Assembly (NCBI GenBank): GCA_023458875.1 | Contig: JAEWXO010000035.1 | Span: forward strand, 1-64,000 | Direction of reading: 5' to 3' | Length of the DNA: 64,000 nt | Origin: Bacillota bacterium | GTDB taxonomy: Bacteria > Bacillota > Clostridia > Oscillospirales > Ruminococcaceae | Part shown: positions 33,541 to 42,831 of the stretch, piece by piece | Layout: each line of letters begins with the position of its first letter | Position numbering within the stretch: the first letter of the stretch is position 1 | Position numbers and translations under genes: made by a program | The notes under the pieces: generated by a model | Databases searched by the model: none | What the model was told of the DNA's origin: nothing | Seen by the model: only the letters and a program-made list of their open reading frames with translations

Positions 33541-34545
33541 ATGGACATTGGTATTGACTTGGGAACTGCAAATATGGTTGTATCAATGAATAAAAAGGGT
33601 ATTATACTAAACGAACCTTCTGTTGTTGCATATCACCGTTATAAAAAAGAAGTAATTGCTGTCGGTATGGATGCCTATAAAATGATAGGCAGAACCCCTG
33701 ATTACATTACTATTGTCCGTCCGCTTGCAGACGGTGTTATTTCTGACGACGGAATGGCTGAGGTTATGATAAAAGAGCTTATTCTTAAAGTACTTGGAAA
33801 TCAGCAGATAAGGCCGAGAATTGTACTGTGCATACCGTCATTCATTACCGATGTCGAAAGCCGTGCAGTAATAGAAGCTGCAATGGGAGCAGGTTCAAGA
33901 AAGGTTTATCTTATTCAGGAGCCTATAGCGGCAATGCTGGGTGCTGATATTGATGTTTCAAAGCCGGTCGGAAATATGGTTGTTGATATCGGTGGAGGTA
34001 CGACAGATATTGCTGTTGTGTCACTTAACGGAGTTGTTGTTTCACATTCCGTTACGACTGCCGGAAACAAATTTGATCAGTCGATTCTAAAATATGTTTC
34101 GAACAGGTACAAGATGCTTATCGGTGAACGTACTGCCGAACACATTAAGATTAAAATTGCAAATGTATTTAATCCCGGAGTTAAAAGGAAATTAAAAATA
34201 GGCGGCAAAAATCTTTTTACAGGAATGCCGCAGACAATGGAAATAAGTGAACTTGACGTTCATCTTGCGATAGAGGAGCATGTAACTGCAATAATTGATG
34301 CAATCCGTTCTGTTCTTGAACAGACTCCTCCCGAGCTTATAAGTGATATTTATGATAACGGAATTGTTCTGACAGGCGGAGGAGCACTTCTTGGCAAGCT
34401 TGATGTTCTGATAAATACAGAGCTTGGACTCAAGTGCAGGATCGCAGGAGACTGCGTTACATGTGTTGCAAAGGGAACGGCAATTGTTTATGATAAAATG
34501 GACTCATTGCTTGACGGATTTGAGCATATTTCAGTCTATGAATAA
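33541..34545 (+). CDS. MreB/Mbl-like rod-shape actin homologue
   Basis: The 334-residue protein has the actin fold signatures of MreB/Mbl. These are phosphate loop 1 (DIGIDLGTANMVVSM), IVLCIPSFITDVESRAVIEA, phosphate loop 2 (MVVDIGGGTTDIAVVSLNG) and VLTGGGALLGKLD. It polymerises under the membrane and guides cell-wall synthesis. Whether it is MreB, Mbl or MreBH cannot be settled here; no mreC/mreD follow, which favours a Mbl-like stand-alone copy. AAAGGGGG lies upstream of ATG 33541; the longer frame from 33451 runs inside comF and is rejected. Confidence 0.92.
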   Translation: MDIGIDLGTANMVVSMNKKGIILNEPSVVAYHRYKKEVIAVGMDAYKMIGRTPDYITIVRPLADGVISDDGMAEVMIKELILKVLGNQQIRPRIVLCIPSFITDVESRAVIEAAMGAGSRKVYLIQEPIAAMLGADIDVSKPVGNMVVDIGGGTTDIAVVSLNGVVVSHSVTTAGNKFDQSILKYVSNRYKMLIGERTAEHIKIKIANVFNPGVKRKLKIGGKNLFTGMPQTMEISELDVHLAIEEHVTAIIDAIRSVLEQTPPELISDIYDNGIVLTGGGALLGKLDVLINTELGLKCRIAGDCVTCVAKGTAIVYDKMDSLLDGFEHISVYE

Positions 34546-34581
34546 TATATGTAAATTATTTTGAAGGGAAATTGATATATA

Positions 34582-36018
34582 ATGAGTAATGAAGAAGAGT
34601 TAAAGCATCAGCATCATGACACAATCAGGATTACACTCGAGGATGATACTGAAATGGAGTGCAAGGTACTGACTGTGCTTGAATGTAATGGAAAAGATTA
34701 TCTTGCTCTTGTACCTCAGAAGCCGGAAACAGAGGGTGACGTATATCTTTATGGATTTATTGAACATAAAGAAAATGAAGTCGAGCTTATCAATATTGAA
34801 GATAAAAACGAGCTTCAGGCAGTAGTTGATGCATTTAATGAATGGTGTGACGGGCAGGAGGAAGGACTTATTCCTGTCGATATTTATTCAGGATTTCTCG
34901 GAGCGGGAAAAACAACACTCATTAAAAAAATGATTAAAGAAGCCTATGCCGGAGAAAAAATAGTACTTATCGAAAATGAATTCGGAGAAATAAGCATTGA
35001 CGGCGGCTTCCTTAAGGAAAGCGGCGTAGAAATAAACGAAATGAATTCAGGCTGTATCTGCTGTTCGCTTGTAGGAGACTTTGGCGAGTCGTTAAGAAAA
35101 GTAGTGGCAGATTATACACCTGACCGTATAATAATAGAGCCTTCCGGGGTCGGAAAGCTTTCTGACGTTATAAAGGCTGTTGAAGGAGTTGCAGATGATA
35201 CACCGATAGCACTCAATTCTTATGTTGCAGTTGTTGATGTGAACAAATATTTTAAATATATGAAGCTCTTCGGGGAGTTCTTTATAGATCAGGTTAAGAG
35301 TGCAGGTGCAATTGTTCTCAGCCGTACTCAGAACGCAACGGACGAGGAACTTGAAAAATGTGCAGATGCTCTCAATGAAATAAATCCTAACTCTCTTATC
35401 ATAACAACCGAATGGGATCAGATAGACGGTAAACAGATACTGAACGTTATGGAGAGCGGTTTTGATCTTGATTTTGAAGATGAGTATATAGAAGATTTTG
35501 ATGAAGATGATGACGACGAAGAATGCGAATGCGGCCATCACCATCATGGCCATGACGAAGAATGTGGATGTGGTCATCATCACCATGACCACGACGAAGA
35601 ATGCGGATGCGACCATCACCACCATGACCACGACGAAGAATGCGAATGCGGCCATCATCACCATGACCATGACGAAGAATGCGGATGCGGCCATCATCAC
35701 CATGACCATGACGGAGAATGCGGATGCGGTCACCATCATGCAGATGAAGTATTTACAAGCTGGGGAACAGAAACGGTTAGGAAATATTCTGAAAATGATA
35801 TAAAGGAAATTCTCATTGAGCTTTCGGATTCTGAAAAATACGGTACGGTTCTACGTGCAAAGGGTATTGTTCAGTCAGGTGACGGAAAATGGATTAATTT
35901 CGATTATGTGCCTGATGAGTCAGATATCCGTTCCGGTAAGCCTGACGTAACCGGAAGACTCTGTGTTATTGGGACCGGCCTTAACGAAGAAAATTTAGCC
36001 GAGTTATTTAAAAAGTAA
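34582..36018 (+). CDS. CobW-type (G3E) GTPase with DUF1292-like N-terminus and His/Cys repeat
   Basis: The 478-residue protein is a fusion. Residues 10-90 look like a DUF1292 domain (TIRITLEDDTEMECKVLTVL, YLYGFIEHKENEVELINI). A G3E GTPase follows with Walker A SGFLGAGKTTL (about 103-113), the metal-binding CICC motif in NSGCICCSL (158-161) and IEPSGVGKLS. Residues 313-386 are nearly six copies of a 13-residue EECGCGHHHHDHD-like unit, and a CobW_C-like domain ends the protein. G3E proteins deliver Zn, Co or Ni to client metalloproteins. The very rich metal ligand tract suggests metal storage or sensing, probably zinc or nickel. The next gene encodes a partner GTPase. The DUF1292 assignment is from sequence feel, not a search. 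Confidence 0.8.
   Translation: MSNEEELKHQHHDTIRITLEDDTEMECKVLTVLECNGKDYLALVPQKPETEGDVYLYGFIEHKENEVELINIEDKNELQAVVDAFNEWCDGQEEGLIPVDIYSGFLGAGKTTLIKKMIKEAYAGEKIVLIENEFGEISIDGGFLKESGVEINEMNSGCICCSLVGDFGESLRKVVADYTPDRIIIEPSGVGKLSDVIKAVEGVADDTPIALNSYVAVVDVNKYFKYMKLFGEFFIDQVKSAGAIVLSRTQNATDEELEKCADALNEINPNSLIITTEWDQIDGKQILNVMESGFDLDFEDEYIEDFDEDDDDEECECGHHHHGHDEECGCGHHHHDHDEECGCDHHHHDHDEECECGHHHHDHDEECGCGHHHHDHDGECGCGHHHADEVFTSWGTETVRKYSENDIKEILIELSDSEKYGTVLRAKGIVQSGDGKWINFDYVPDESDIRSGKPDVTGRLCVIGTGLNEENLAELFKK
35518..35739 (+). repeat. In-frame 39-base tandem repeat encoding a His/Cys/Asp metal tract
   Basis: Five full 39-base units (35518-35712) and a partial sixth (35713-35739) encode EECxCxHHHHxHD repeats. 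Copies differ by a few silent and coding changes, so copy number may vary between strains by slippage. Confidence 0.9.
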
Positions 36019-36041
36019 TTTATCAGAGGGAGATAATAAAA

Positions 36042-36983
36042 ATGGAAACAACACCTGTGTTTGTGTTTACCGGATTTGTTGAGAGCGGTAAAACGACAAT
36101 GATACAGCGATGGCTTACACAGCAGTTTTTTATTGAACAGGAAAAACTTGTACTTATCGTATGCGAAGACGGTTTTACAGAATTTGATGAGGAAAAACTC
36201 AAAAATGACGGAACCGAACTGTTCATGCTGAATAATAAAGAGGAATTCAATTCAGGATTTCTTGGAAATATCGAAAAAAATCATAAACCTTCAGCTGTTA
36301 TAATAGAAAGCAACTGTATGGTTCCTCTTGAGGAGGTTCTTGATATTGAATGGCCTGAAAACTGGGATGTAGTAGAAATTACAGCAATGATAGATGCTTC
36401 AACCTTTGATTCTCAGATGAAAAATATGAGGCCTATTATGATTGAACAGTTTAAATATGCAAGTGTTGTTGTTTTTAACAGATGTGATGAAAACACAAAG
36501 AAGCTTCAGTTAAGAGGCAGCATAAAAGCAGTCAATCCTGAAGCTTCAGTGATATTTATAAATAAAAACGGTCAGGTGGACGAAGAACTTGATGAACTGC
36601 CTTTTGACCTTAAGGCACCTGTTGTTAAAATAGAGGACATTGATTATGGTCTCTGGTTTGTTGATGTATTTGAAAACTGCGGAAGATATGACGGAAAGAC
36701 AGTTCAGTTCAAGGGAATGGTATCAAGACCTGCGGGATATCCTGAAACCTCATTCCTTGCAGGAAGGAATGCCATGACATGCTGTGCGGATGACATTGCA
36801 TTTCTTAAGCTGCTTTGTGTAACCGAGACGCCTTCATCCCTTAAAGAAGGCGAATGGGTAAGCGTTACTGCAAGAGTACAGGTCTGCCAGCCTGAGGGCG
36901 TGGATGAATCTTATCCTGTATTTTATGTCAGTAAAATTGAAAATGCACAGCCGCCTGAATCAGAATATGTTTATTTCAGCTGA
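36042..36983 (+). CDS. CobW-like GTPase fused to a DUF1980/TIGR03943-like domain
   Basis: The 313-residue protein opens with a P-loop TGFVESGKTTMIQ (residues 10-22) and keeps a G3E-like framework (IIESNCM, VVVFNRCDE), but the metal-binding CxCC motif of the neighbouring GTPase is missing. The C-terminal 110 residues (VQFKGMVSRPAGYPETSF, NAMTCCADDIAFLKLLCV, EGEWVSVTARVQV) resemble the C-terminal domain of YcgQ (DUF1980/TIGR03943). In Bacillus, ycgR-ycgQ are found with the zinc-linked CobW protein YciC. It begins 23 bases after the first GTPase stop, so both are cotranscribed. A joint role in zinc allocation is inference. Confidence 0.7.
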   Translation: METTPVFVFTGFVESGKTTMIQRWLTQQFFIEQEKLVLIVCEDGFTEFDEEKLKNDGTELFMLNNKEEFNSGFLGNIEKNHKPSAVIIESNCMVPLEEVLDIEWPENWDVVEITAMIDASTFDSQMKNMRPIMIEQFKYASVVVFNRCDENTKKLQLRGSIKAVNPEASVIFINKNGQVDEELDELPFDLKAPVVKIEDIDYGLWFVDVFENCGRYDGKTVQFKGMVSRPAGYPETSFLAGRNAMTCCADDIAFLKLLCVTETPSSLKEGEWVSVTARVQVCQPEGVDESYPVFYVSKIENAQPPESEYVYFS

Positions 36984-36988
36984 GTTAT

Positions 36989-37231
36989 CTACGATATAAG
37001 GTCATAAATAACATTATGCAGTCTTTCAGGCATTACACAGTCAGTTGATATTACCTTTATCATGCATAATGCAATATCCTTCACTGTTGTAATATCAGGA
37101 ACATAAACGGTATCAGTAATATTTTCTATGCATATACCATATGTATTTATTATTTTACCCTCTGATACCTTTTGTTTTGTGAATACGGAATAGGAATTTC
37201 CACCGTTTAATATAGTGTATATATATTCCAT
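36989..37231 (-). CDS. DUF6514-type small protein (80 aa)
   Basis: The 80-residue product (MEYIYTILNGGNSYSVFTKQ, then a beta-rich middle and CMIKVISTD near the C-terminus) resembles DUF6514 proteins of Ruminococcaceae; the assignment is tentative. No signal peptide, membrane helix or catalytic motif is visible. AGAGGTG lies upstream of the ATG at normal spacing. It is the only minus-strand gene in this stretch and its stop lies 5 bases from the end of the converging GTPase gene. Confidence 0.6.
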   Translation of the reverse strand: MEYIYTILNGGNSYSVFTKQKVSEGKIINTYGICIENITDTVYVPDITTVKDIALCMIKVISTDCVMPERLHNVIYDLIS

Positions 37232-37340
37232 TTATTTTACACCTCTTTTGTTTTATATAATAATTTTATTATAGTACATATAAAATGTAAAAAATGTCAG
37301 TTTAGAAAACTGATAATATTTTTTGAAAGGAAGCCGGACT

Positions 37341-38606
37341 ATGGGAACATTCAGAAATGCAGATATTCTGCTGCCGAAAAATACAGATATGGAGAAATGG
37401 GCCGTCGTCGCTTGCGACCAGTATACAAGTGAACCTGACTACTGGAATGAAACATTAAAAAATACAGATGGTTCGCCTTCTACACTCAATTATATTCTTC
37501 CTGAAATATATCTTGAAAATGATGATGTCAAGGAACGTATCAGTAAAATTCATGATTCAATGAAAAAAAGCATAAAGGAAAATATCTTTGAAGAATATAA
37601 AAGTGCAATGATTTATATTGAAAGAACCCAGGATGACGGGGAAGTCAGAGCCGGAATAGTCGGATGTATAGATCTTGAAGCCTATGACTACAGAAAAGGT
37701 TCAAAGTCACCTGTAAGGGCAACCGAAGCAACCGTAATTGAGAGAATACCTCCGAGAGTGGCTGTAAGAAGAGGAGCAGAGCTTGAGCTTCCTCACATTA
37801 TGATTCTTATTGATGATGAAAAAAAGACAGTTATAGAGCCGCTTGCATCAGCTTCTGCAAATCTTAAAAAAGTATATGATTTTAAGCTTATGCAAAAGGG
37901 AGGCAGCATTAAGGGCTGGCTTCTGGGAGAAGCAGAACAGGAACAGGTTCAGAAAGCTATCTCAGTACTTGAGGATACAGACTCGTTTAACAGCAAGTAT
38001 AACCTGAATGAAACATCAACTCTTGTATTTGCTATGGGAGACGGAAATCACTCGCTTGCAACAGCTAAGGAATTTTACGAAGAGCTCAAAAAAGAAAATC
38101 CGGGCAAGGATATGAGTAACCATCCTGCAAGGTATGCGCTTGTCGAAATAGTAAATCTTCATTCACCGGCATTAAAATTTGAAGCTATTCACAGAATTGT
38201 GACTGATGTTGATACACAGAAGCTTGTTTCAGAAATGACTGAAAAGCTAGCCATAAATGAAAAAACCGCTGAATGCGAACAGTGCTTTGAATACGTGATA
38301 AACGGATCCGGAACATCTGCAGGAATCACAAAGCCTTCATCAAAGCTTACAGTCGGCAGCCTCCAGCAATTCCTTGACGCATATATAAAGGAAAACGGCG
38401 GAAAGATAGATTATATCCATGGCGCAGAGGTCGTTTACAAACTGTCAATGAATAAAGGAAGTATAGGATTTATTCTAAGTGATATGGAAAAGTCAGAGCT
38501 TTTCCCTACAGTAATATGCGACGGGGCGCTTCCGAGAAAGACATTTTCCATGGGTCATGCGTGGGATAAGAGATACTACGTTGAATGCAGAAAAATAACT
38601 GATTAA
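37341..38606 (+). CDS. DUF1015 family protein
   Basis: The 421-residue protein matches the DUF1015 family: an N-terminal block DMEKWAVVACDQYTSEPDYW, IYIERTQDDGEVRAGIVGC, and the HKR-like central motif with MGDGNHSLATAKEFYEEL. The C-terminus is FPTVICDGALPRKTFSMGHA. Family members are cytosolic and of unknown biochemical role, sometimes linked to serine or amino-acid metabolism. GAAAGGAAG precedes ATG 37341; the frame's earlier codon at 37323 is rejected. valS starts 26 bases after the stop, so the two are probably cotranscribed. Confidence 0.88.
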   Translation: MGTFRNADILLPKNTDMEKWAVVACDQYTSEPDYWNETLKNTDGSPSTLNYILPEIYLENDDVKERISKIHDSMKKSIKENIFEEYKSAMIYIERTQDDGEVRAGIVGCIDLEAYDYRKGSKSPVRATEATVIERIPPRVAVRRGAELELPHIMILIDDEKKTVIEPLASASANLKKVYDFKLMQKGGSIKGWLLGEAEQEQVQKAISVLEDTDSFNSKYNLNETSTLVFAMGDGNHSLATAKEFYEELKKENPGKDMSNHPARYALVEIVNLHSPALKFEAIHRIVTDVDTQKLVSEMTEKLAINEKTAECEQCFEYVINGSGTSAGITKPSSKLTVGSLQQFLDAYIKENGGKIDYIHGAEVVYKLSMNKGSIGFILSDMEKSELFPTVICDGALPRKTFSMGHAWDKRYYVECRKITD

Positions 38607-38631
38607 TGATATAAAAGGAATGATAATTTTT

Positions 38632-41250
38632 ATGAAAAAAGAATTACAGAAGGTATACGATCCGGGTAGCGTTGAAGATAAAATATACGAATACTGGACC
38701 AGAAATGAATGCTTCAAGGCAAAGGCAGACAGAAGTAAAAAACCGTACACAATAGTAATTCCTCCTCCGAACATAACAGGTCAGCTTCATATGGGCCATG
38801 CCCTTGATGAAACGCTGCAGGATATACTTATCAGATATAAGAGAATGTCAGGTTACGCAACATTATGGCTTCCGGGTACAGATCATGCTTCCATTGCAAC
38901 AGAAGCAAAAATAGTTGAAGCAATGAAAAAGGAAGGCATAACAAAGGACGATATAGGACGAGAAGGATTTCTTGAACGCGCGTGGAAATGGAAAGAACAG
39001 TACGGCGGAAGAATAGTTGAACAGCTTAAAAAGCTTGGTTCATCATGTGACTGGTCAAGAGAGCGCTTTACAATGGATGAAGGCTGCAACAAAGCCGTAA
39101 ATGAAGTATTTGTAAAGCTTTATGAAAAAGGACTTATTTACAGAGGAGAAAGAATAATAAACTGGTGTCCTAAATGTAAAACATCAATCTCAGATGCTGA
39201 GGTTGAGTACGAGGATCAGGCAGGACATTTCTGGCACCTTCGCTACAAGCTTACTGACGGTTCCGGCTACCTTGAGCTTGCTACAACACGTCCTGAAACA
39301 CTTCTTGGTGATACAGCAGTAGCGGTAAATCCTGATGATGAAAGATACAAGGATCTTATAGGAAAAACAGTAATTCTTCCTATTGTACACAGAGAAATCC
39401 CTGTAGTAGCAGACAGTTATGTTGAGATGGATTTTGGAACAGGTGTTGTTAAAATAACTCCTGCCCATGACCCTAACGACTTTGAGGTAGGACTCCGTCA
39501 CAATCTTCCTGTTATAAATGTTATGACAGATGACGCTAAGATTACAGAAGACTATCCAAAATACGCCGGAATGGACAGATATGATGCAAGAAAGGCAATC
39601 GTCGAAGACCTTGAGGCAGAGGGCGCACTTGTAAAAATTGAAGACCACAGTCATAATGTAGGTACATGCTACAGATGCGGCACTACAGTTGAACCAAAGG
39701 TATCAAAGCAGTGGTTTGTAAAAATGGAGCCTCTTGCAAAGCCTGCAATAGATGCAGTTAAAAACGGTGAGACAAAGTTTGTTCCTGAAAGATTCAATAA
39801 AATATACTTCCACTGGCTTGATAATATAAAGGACTGGTGTATATCACGTCAGCTTTGGTGGGGACATCAGATACCTGCATTTTACTGTGATGAGTGCGGA
39901 AAAATGACAGTAACAAAAGAAAAATCAGCAGTATGTCCTGAATGCGGAAAGCCGATGCGTCAGGATCCTGATACTCTCGACACATGGTTCAGCTCAGCCT
40001 TATGGCCTTTCTCAACACTCGGATGGCCTGATAAGACAGACGACCTTGATTTCTTCTATCCTACAAACACTCTTGTAACAGGTTATGATATCATATTCTT
40101 CTGGGTAGTAAGAATGATGTTCTCCGGAATTGAGCATATGGGTAAGGTTCCGTTTGACACTGTACTTATTCATGGACTGGTACGTGACTCACAGGGAAGA
40201 AAAATGTCAAAATCACTTGGAAACGGTATAGATCCGCTTGAAGTAATTGCTCAGTACGGCGCAGATGCACTGAGATTTACACTTGCAACAGGTAACTCAC
40301 CGGGAAATGATATGCGTTACATGGACGAAAAGGTAAAGGCATCAAGAAACTTTGCAAACAAGATATGGAATGCTTCACGTTTTGTAATGATGAACCTTCC
40401 TGATGATTTCGCATTTACAGGACTTCCGGAAAATCTTAATATAGAAGACAAATGGATCATAAGCAAATTCAACGATCTCGCAGCAGCAGTAAATGAAAAT
40501 CTGAATAACTTTGAGCTTGGTATTGCTGTATCAAAGCTTTATGATTTTATATGGGATGTATACTGCGACTGGTACATTGAGCTTACAAAGCCAAGAATCA
40601 TGGCAGGCGGACAGACAATGGCATCGGCACAGAATGTTCTTGTATTTATCATGCAGGGTATGCTTAAGCTTCTTCATCCGTTCATGCCATATATAACCGA
40701 GGAAATCTGGCAGACACTTACCGACGGAACCAAGCCTATTATGATTGAAAAATTCCCTGTATATGAGAAATCACTTTCATATAAGGATGATGCGGCAGCA
40801 TTTGAAAAGGTAATTGCAGTTATAAAGGAAATAAGAAACAGAAGAACAGAAATGAATATCCCGCCGTCAGTAAAGGCACAGGTATTTATTGAAACTGAGC
40901 TTTCTGATCTGTTTAAGAGCTCAGCAATGTTCTTTGAGAAGATGGCATTTGCATCATCAGTAAGTGTGGCGGACAAATTTGAAATTGAAGATGCTGTTAC
41001 AGCAGTTACGGACAGTGCAAGGGCATTTATCCCGATGAATGAGCTTGTTGACAAGGAAAAGGAAATAGCACGTCTTAACAAGGAAAAAGAAAAGGTACAG
41101 AAGGATATTGATTTCCTTTCAGGAAAATTAAACAATCAGGGATTTGTAGCAAAGGCTCCTGAAAAGCTCATTGAAGCTGAAAAGGCCAAGCTTAAAAACG
41201 CAGAAGAAAAAATGCAGAAAATAAATCAGTCTATCGAAAGTCTTAAATAA
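38632..41250 (+). CDS. valS: Valine--tRNA ligase
   Basis: The 872-residue class I enzyme charges tRNA-Val. It has PPPNITGQLHMGHALDE (HIGH equivalent), an editing domain, cysteine-containing zinc-like elements (CPKCKTSISDAE, CDECGKMTV, CPECGKPM), the KMSKS motif in GRKMSKSLGNG, and a C-terminal coiled coil (EIARLNKEKEKVQKDIDFL) typical of ValRS. ATG 38632 is favoured by AAAGGA spacing over ATG 38620. No T-box leader was found before it, which fits expression from the upstream DUF1015 gene. Confidence 0.96.
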   Translation: MKKELQKVYDPGSVEDKIYEYWTRNECFKAKADRSKKPYTIVIPPPNITGQLHMGHALDETLQDILIRYKRMSGYATLWLPGTDHASIATEAKIVEAMKKEGITKDDIGREGFLERAWKWKEQYGGRIVEQLKKLGSSCDWSRERFTMDEGCNKAVNEVFVKLYEKGLIYRGERIINWCPKCKTSISDAEVEYEDQAGHFWHLRYKLTDGSGYLELATTRPETLLGDTAVAVNPDDERYKDLIGKTVILPIVHREIPVVADSYVEMDFGTGVVKITPAHDPNDFEVGLRHNLPVINVMTDDAKITEDYPKYAGMDRYDARKAIVEDLEAEGALVKIEDHSHNVGTCYRCGTTVEPKVSKQWFVKMEPLAKPAIDAVKNGETKFVPERFNKIYFHWLDNIKDWCISRQLWWGHQIPAFYCDECGKMTVTKEKSAVCPECGKPMRQDPDTLDTWFSSALWPFSTLGWPDKTDDLDFFYPTNTLVTGYDIIFFWVVRMMFSGIEHMGKVPFDTVLIHGLVRDSQGRKMSKSLGNGIDPLEVIAQYGADALRFTLATGNSPGNDMRYMDEKVKASRNFANKIWNASRFVMMNLPDDFAFTGLPENLNIEDKWIISKFNDLAAAVNENLNNFELGIAVSKLYDFIWDVYCDWYIELTKPRIMAGGQTMASAQNVLVFIMQGMLKLLHPFMPYITEEIWQTLTDGTKPIMIEKFPVYEKSLSYKDDAAAFEKVIAVIKEIRNRRTEMNIPPSVKAQVFIETELSDLFKSSAMFFEKMAFASSVSVADKFEIEDAVTAVTDSARAFIPMNELVDKEKEIARLNKEKEKVQKDIDFLSGKLNNQGFVAKAPEKLIEAEKAKLKNAEEKMQKINQSIESLK

Positions 41251-41254
41251 TTAA

Positions 41255-41288
41255 AATAAGGGATGTCATAAAACTGGCATCCCTTATT
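41255..41288 (+). terminator. Terminator of the DUF1015-valS unit
   Basis: AATAAGGGATG at 41255-41265 pairs with CATCCCTTATT at 41278-41288, a perfect 11-bp stem just after the valS stop. Confidence 0.85.
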
Positions 41289-41321
41289 TGACTGTTTAAT
41301 ATTGAAATGGAGGTCATAAAT

Positions 41322-42569
41322 TTGGATTATACAGAGTCAATGAATTTTATAAATAAATACACAAAATCCGGCGGACGTGTAAAGGACCTGAGCCGTGCAG
41401 AAGGACTGATGAATAAGCTTGGAAATCCTCAGAACAAATTGCGTTTTGTACACATTGCAGGAACAAACGGAAAAGGTTCTGTTCTTGAACTTGCTTCACA
41501 GTCCCTTATTAATGCAGGATACAAAACCGGACAGTTCACATCACCGTTTATAAAATGCTATGAGGACAGAATAAGAATAAACGGCAGTAATATTTCACAT
41601 GATGATATTGCAGAGTTATGTACAAAGGTTTCTGAATATGCAGACGATGATGAATATTCACAGTTTGAAATTACAATGGCGATAGCGTTATTGTATTTCG
41701 CAAAAGAAAAATGTGATATAGTATTTCTGGAGGCAGGTATAGGCGGTTTATTTGACTGTACAAATATTATTGAAAATCCGCTTGCAGCTGTAATTACATC
41801 CATTTCACTCGACCACACGGCTATTCTCGGAAAAACCGTACAGGAGATAGCAATTCAGAAGGCAGGAATAATTAAACGTGGCAGGCCTGCAGTCGTATCA
41901 TGGAATAATACAAGTGTAATAAGCATATTTCAGAAAGAATGCATTTTAAAAGACTCGGAGCTTATCATCCCTGATAAGTCAGAATTTGTGGAATGCCTGT
42001 CGGATGAAACAGGGGGAAGCTTTATATATAATGAAGAAAAATACTTTTTAAAAATGCATGGAAGCCATCAGATAATAAATGCCGCAACAGCCGTAAAAAC
42101 AATTGAGGTACTCAGAAATGAGGGCTTTAATATTTCGGTGGATAATGTAAAAGAAGCATTCAGCACGGTTCAGGTGCTGTCAAGAGTAGAGGTAATACAC
42201 GGTGACCCTGAAATAATAATAGACGGAGGGCACAATCCAGCCGGAGTAAGTGCGATGATTTCTGCACTTATTTCAATGAACATTAAAAACCCCGTTTTGA
42301 TATTCGGAATGTCGGACACAAAGGATGTTGAGACATCATCTGCACTTCTTAATGATTTTGCTGATTCAGTAATATGTGTTGACGGATTTACCCCGGGAGC
42401 AATAGAGAGAACAAAGCTTGCAGGATACTTTAAGGGAAAATCATATGCTGCAGAAACAGGTGAGGCATTTTATCTTGCCAAAAATCTTGCAAGGAAAAAC
42501 AACTCCGTAATTGTAATATGCGGCTCTCTTTACCTTGCGGAAAAGTTCAGAAAATTTCTTGGAAAATGA
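41322..42569 (+). CDS. folC: Folylpolyglutamate synthase / dihydrofolate synthase
   Basis: The protein of about 415 residues adds glutamate to folates, and probably also makes dihydrofolate from dihydropteroate. It has the ATP-binding P-loop HIAGTNGKGSVLELASQ, the family segment SPFIKCYEDRIRING, LEAGIGGLFDCTNII, SLDHTAILGKTVQEIA and IDGGHNPAGVSAM. The start is taken as TTG 41322, because GGAGG is 8 bases upstream; ATG 41307 would place the ribosome site inside the gene. It is preceded by the valS terminator, so it has its own, not clearly visible, promoter. Confidence 0.92.
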   Translation: MDYTESMNFINKYTKSGGRVKDLSRAEGLMNKLGNPQNKLRFVHIAGTNGKGSVLELASQSLINAGYKTGQFTSPFIKCYEDRIRINGSNISHDDIAELCTKVSEYADDDEYSQFEITMAIALLYFAKEKCDIVFLEAGIGGLFDCTNIIENPLAAVITSISLDHTAILGKTVQEIAIQKAGIIKRGRPAVVSWNNTSVISIFQKECILKDSELIIPDKSEFVECLSDETGGSFIYNEEKYFLKMHGSHQIINAATAVKTIEVLRNEGFNISVDNVKEAFSTVQVLSRVEVIHGDPEIIIDGGHNPAGVSAMISALISMNIKNPVLIFGMSDTKDVETSSALLNDFADSVICVDGFTPGAIERTKLAGYFKGKSYAAETGEAFYLAKNLARKNNSVIVICGSLYLAEKFRKFLGK

Positions 42570-42684
42570 AAAATTAAAAATGAAACGAACTTCAAGAAAA
42601 CGAGAGAAACAGCGTAATCAAGCGAGAAAACGAGAGATACAGGGGTGCAAATTAAAAAAACGCCGAATTTCAGCTTTTTTTCTC

Positions 42685-42713
42685 TTGACAAATGCTTTGA
42701 ATGTATGTATAAT
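42685..42713 (+). promoter_or_regulatory. Promoter of rplM-rpsI
   Basis: TTGACA (42685-42690), a 17-base spacer and TATAAT (42708-42713): a perfect consensus promoter as expected for ribosomal protein genes. Confidence 0.92.
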
Positions 42714-42831
42714 ATTAAATGTTGTGTTGCGATAGTACTGAATGATTGCCTGTTTAGGCTATCTTGCGAATGTTTAGTATATCAGCATATTTAAAATATT
42801 ATGACACTAAATATAAATGGAGGAATGAAAT
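42714..42831 (+). promoter_or_regulatory. Leader of rplM, possible L13 autoregulatory leader
   Basis: About 110 bases separate the promoter from the rplM start. The segment contains short pairing elements around GATTGCCTGTTTAGGCTATC. Many Firmicutes carry an L13-binding leader here that represses translation when L13 is in excess; I cannot confirm the structure by eye. GGAGG precedes the ATG. Confidence 0.35.

Noticed and set aside
35092..35803. Long antisense and shifted frames over the His/Cys tract, with Met/Val/Ala-rich products
   Set aside because: They arise from the GC-patterned tandem repeat in the real CobW gene and have no starts, ribosome sites or family match.
38606..38632. A T-box riboswitch before valS
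   Set aside because: Only 25 bases separate the DUF1015 stop from valS, far too short for a T-box.
42535..42735. A 66-residue basic frame after folC
   Set aside because: It runs into the rplM promoter region, has no ribosome site, and its Lys/Arg bias comes from A-rich sequence.
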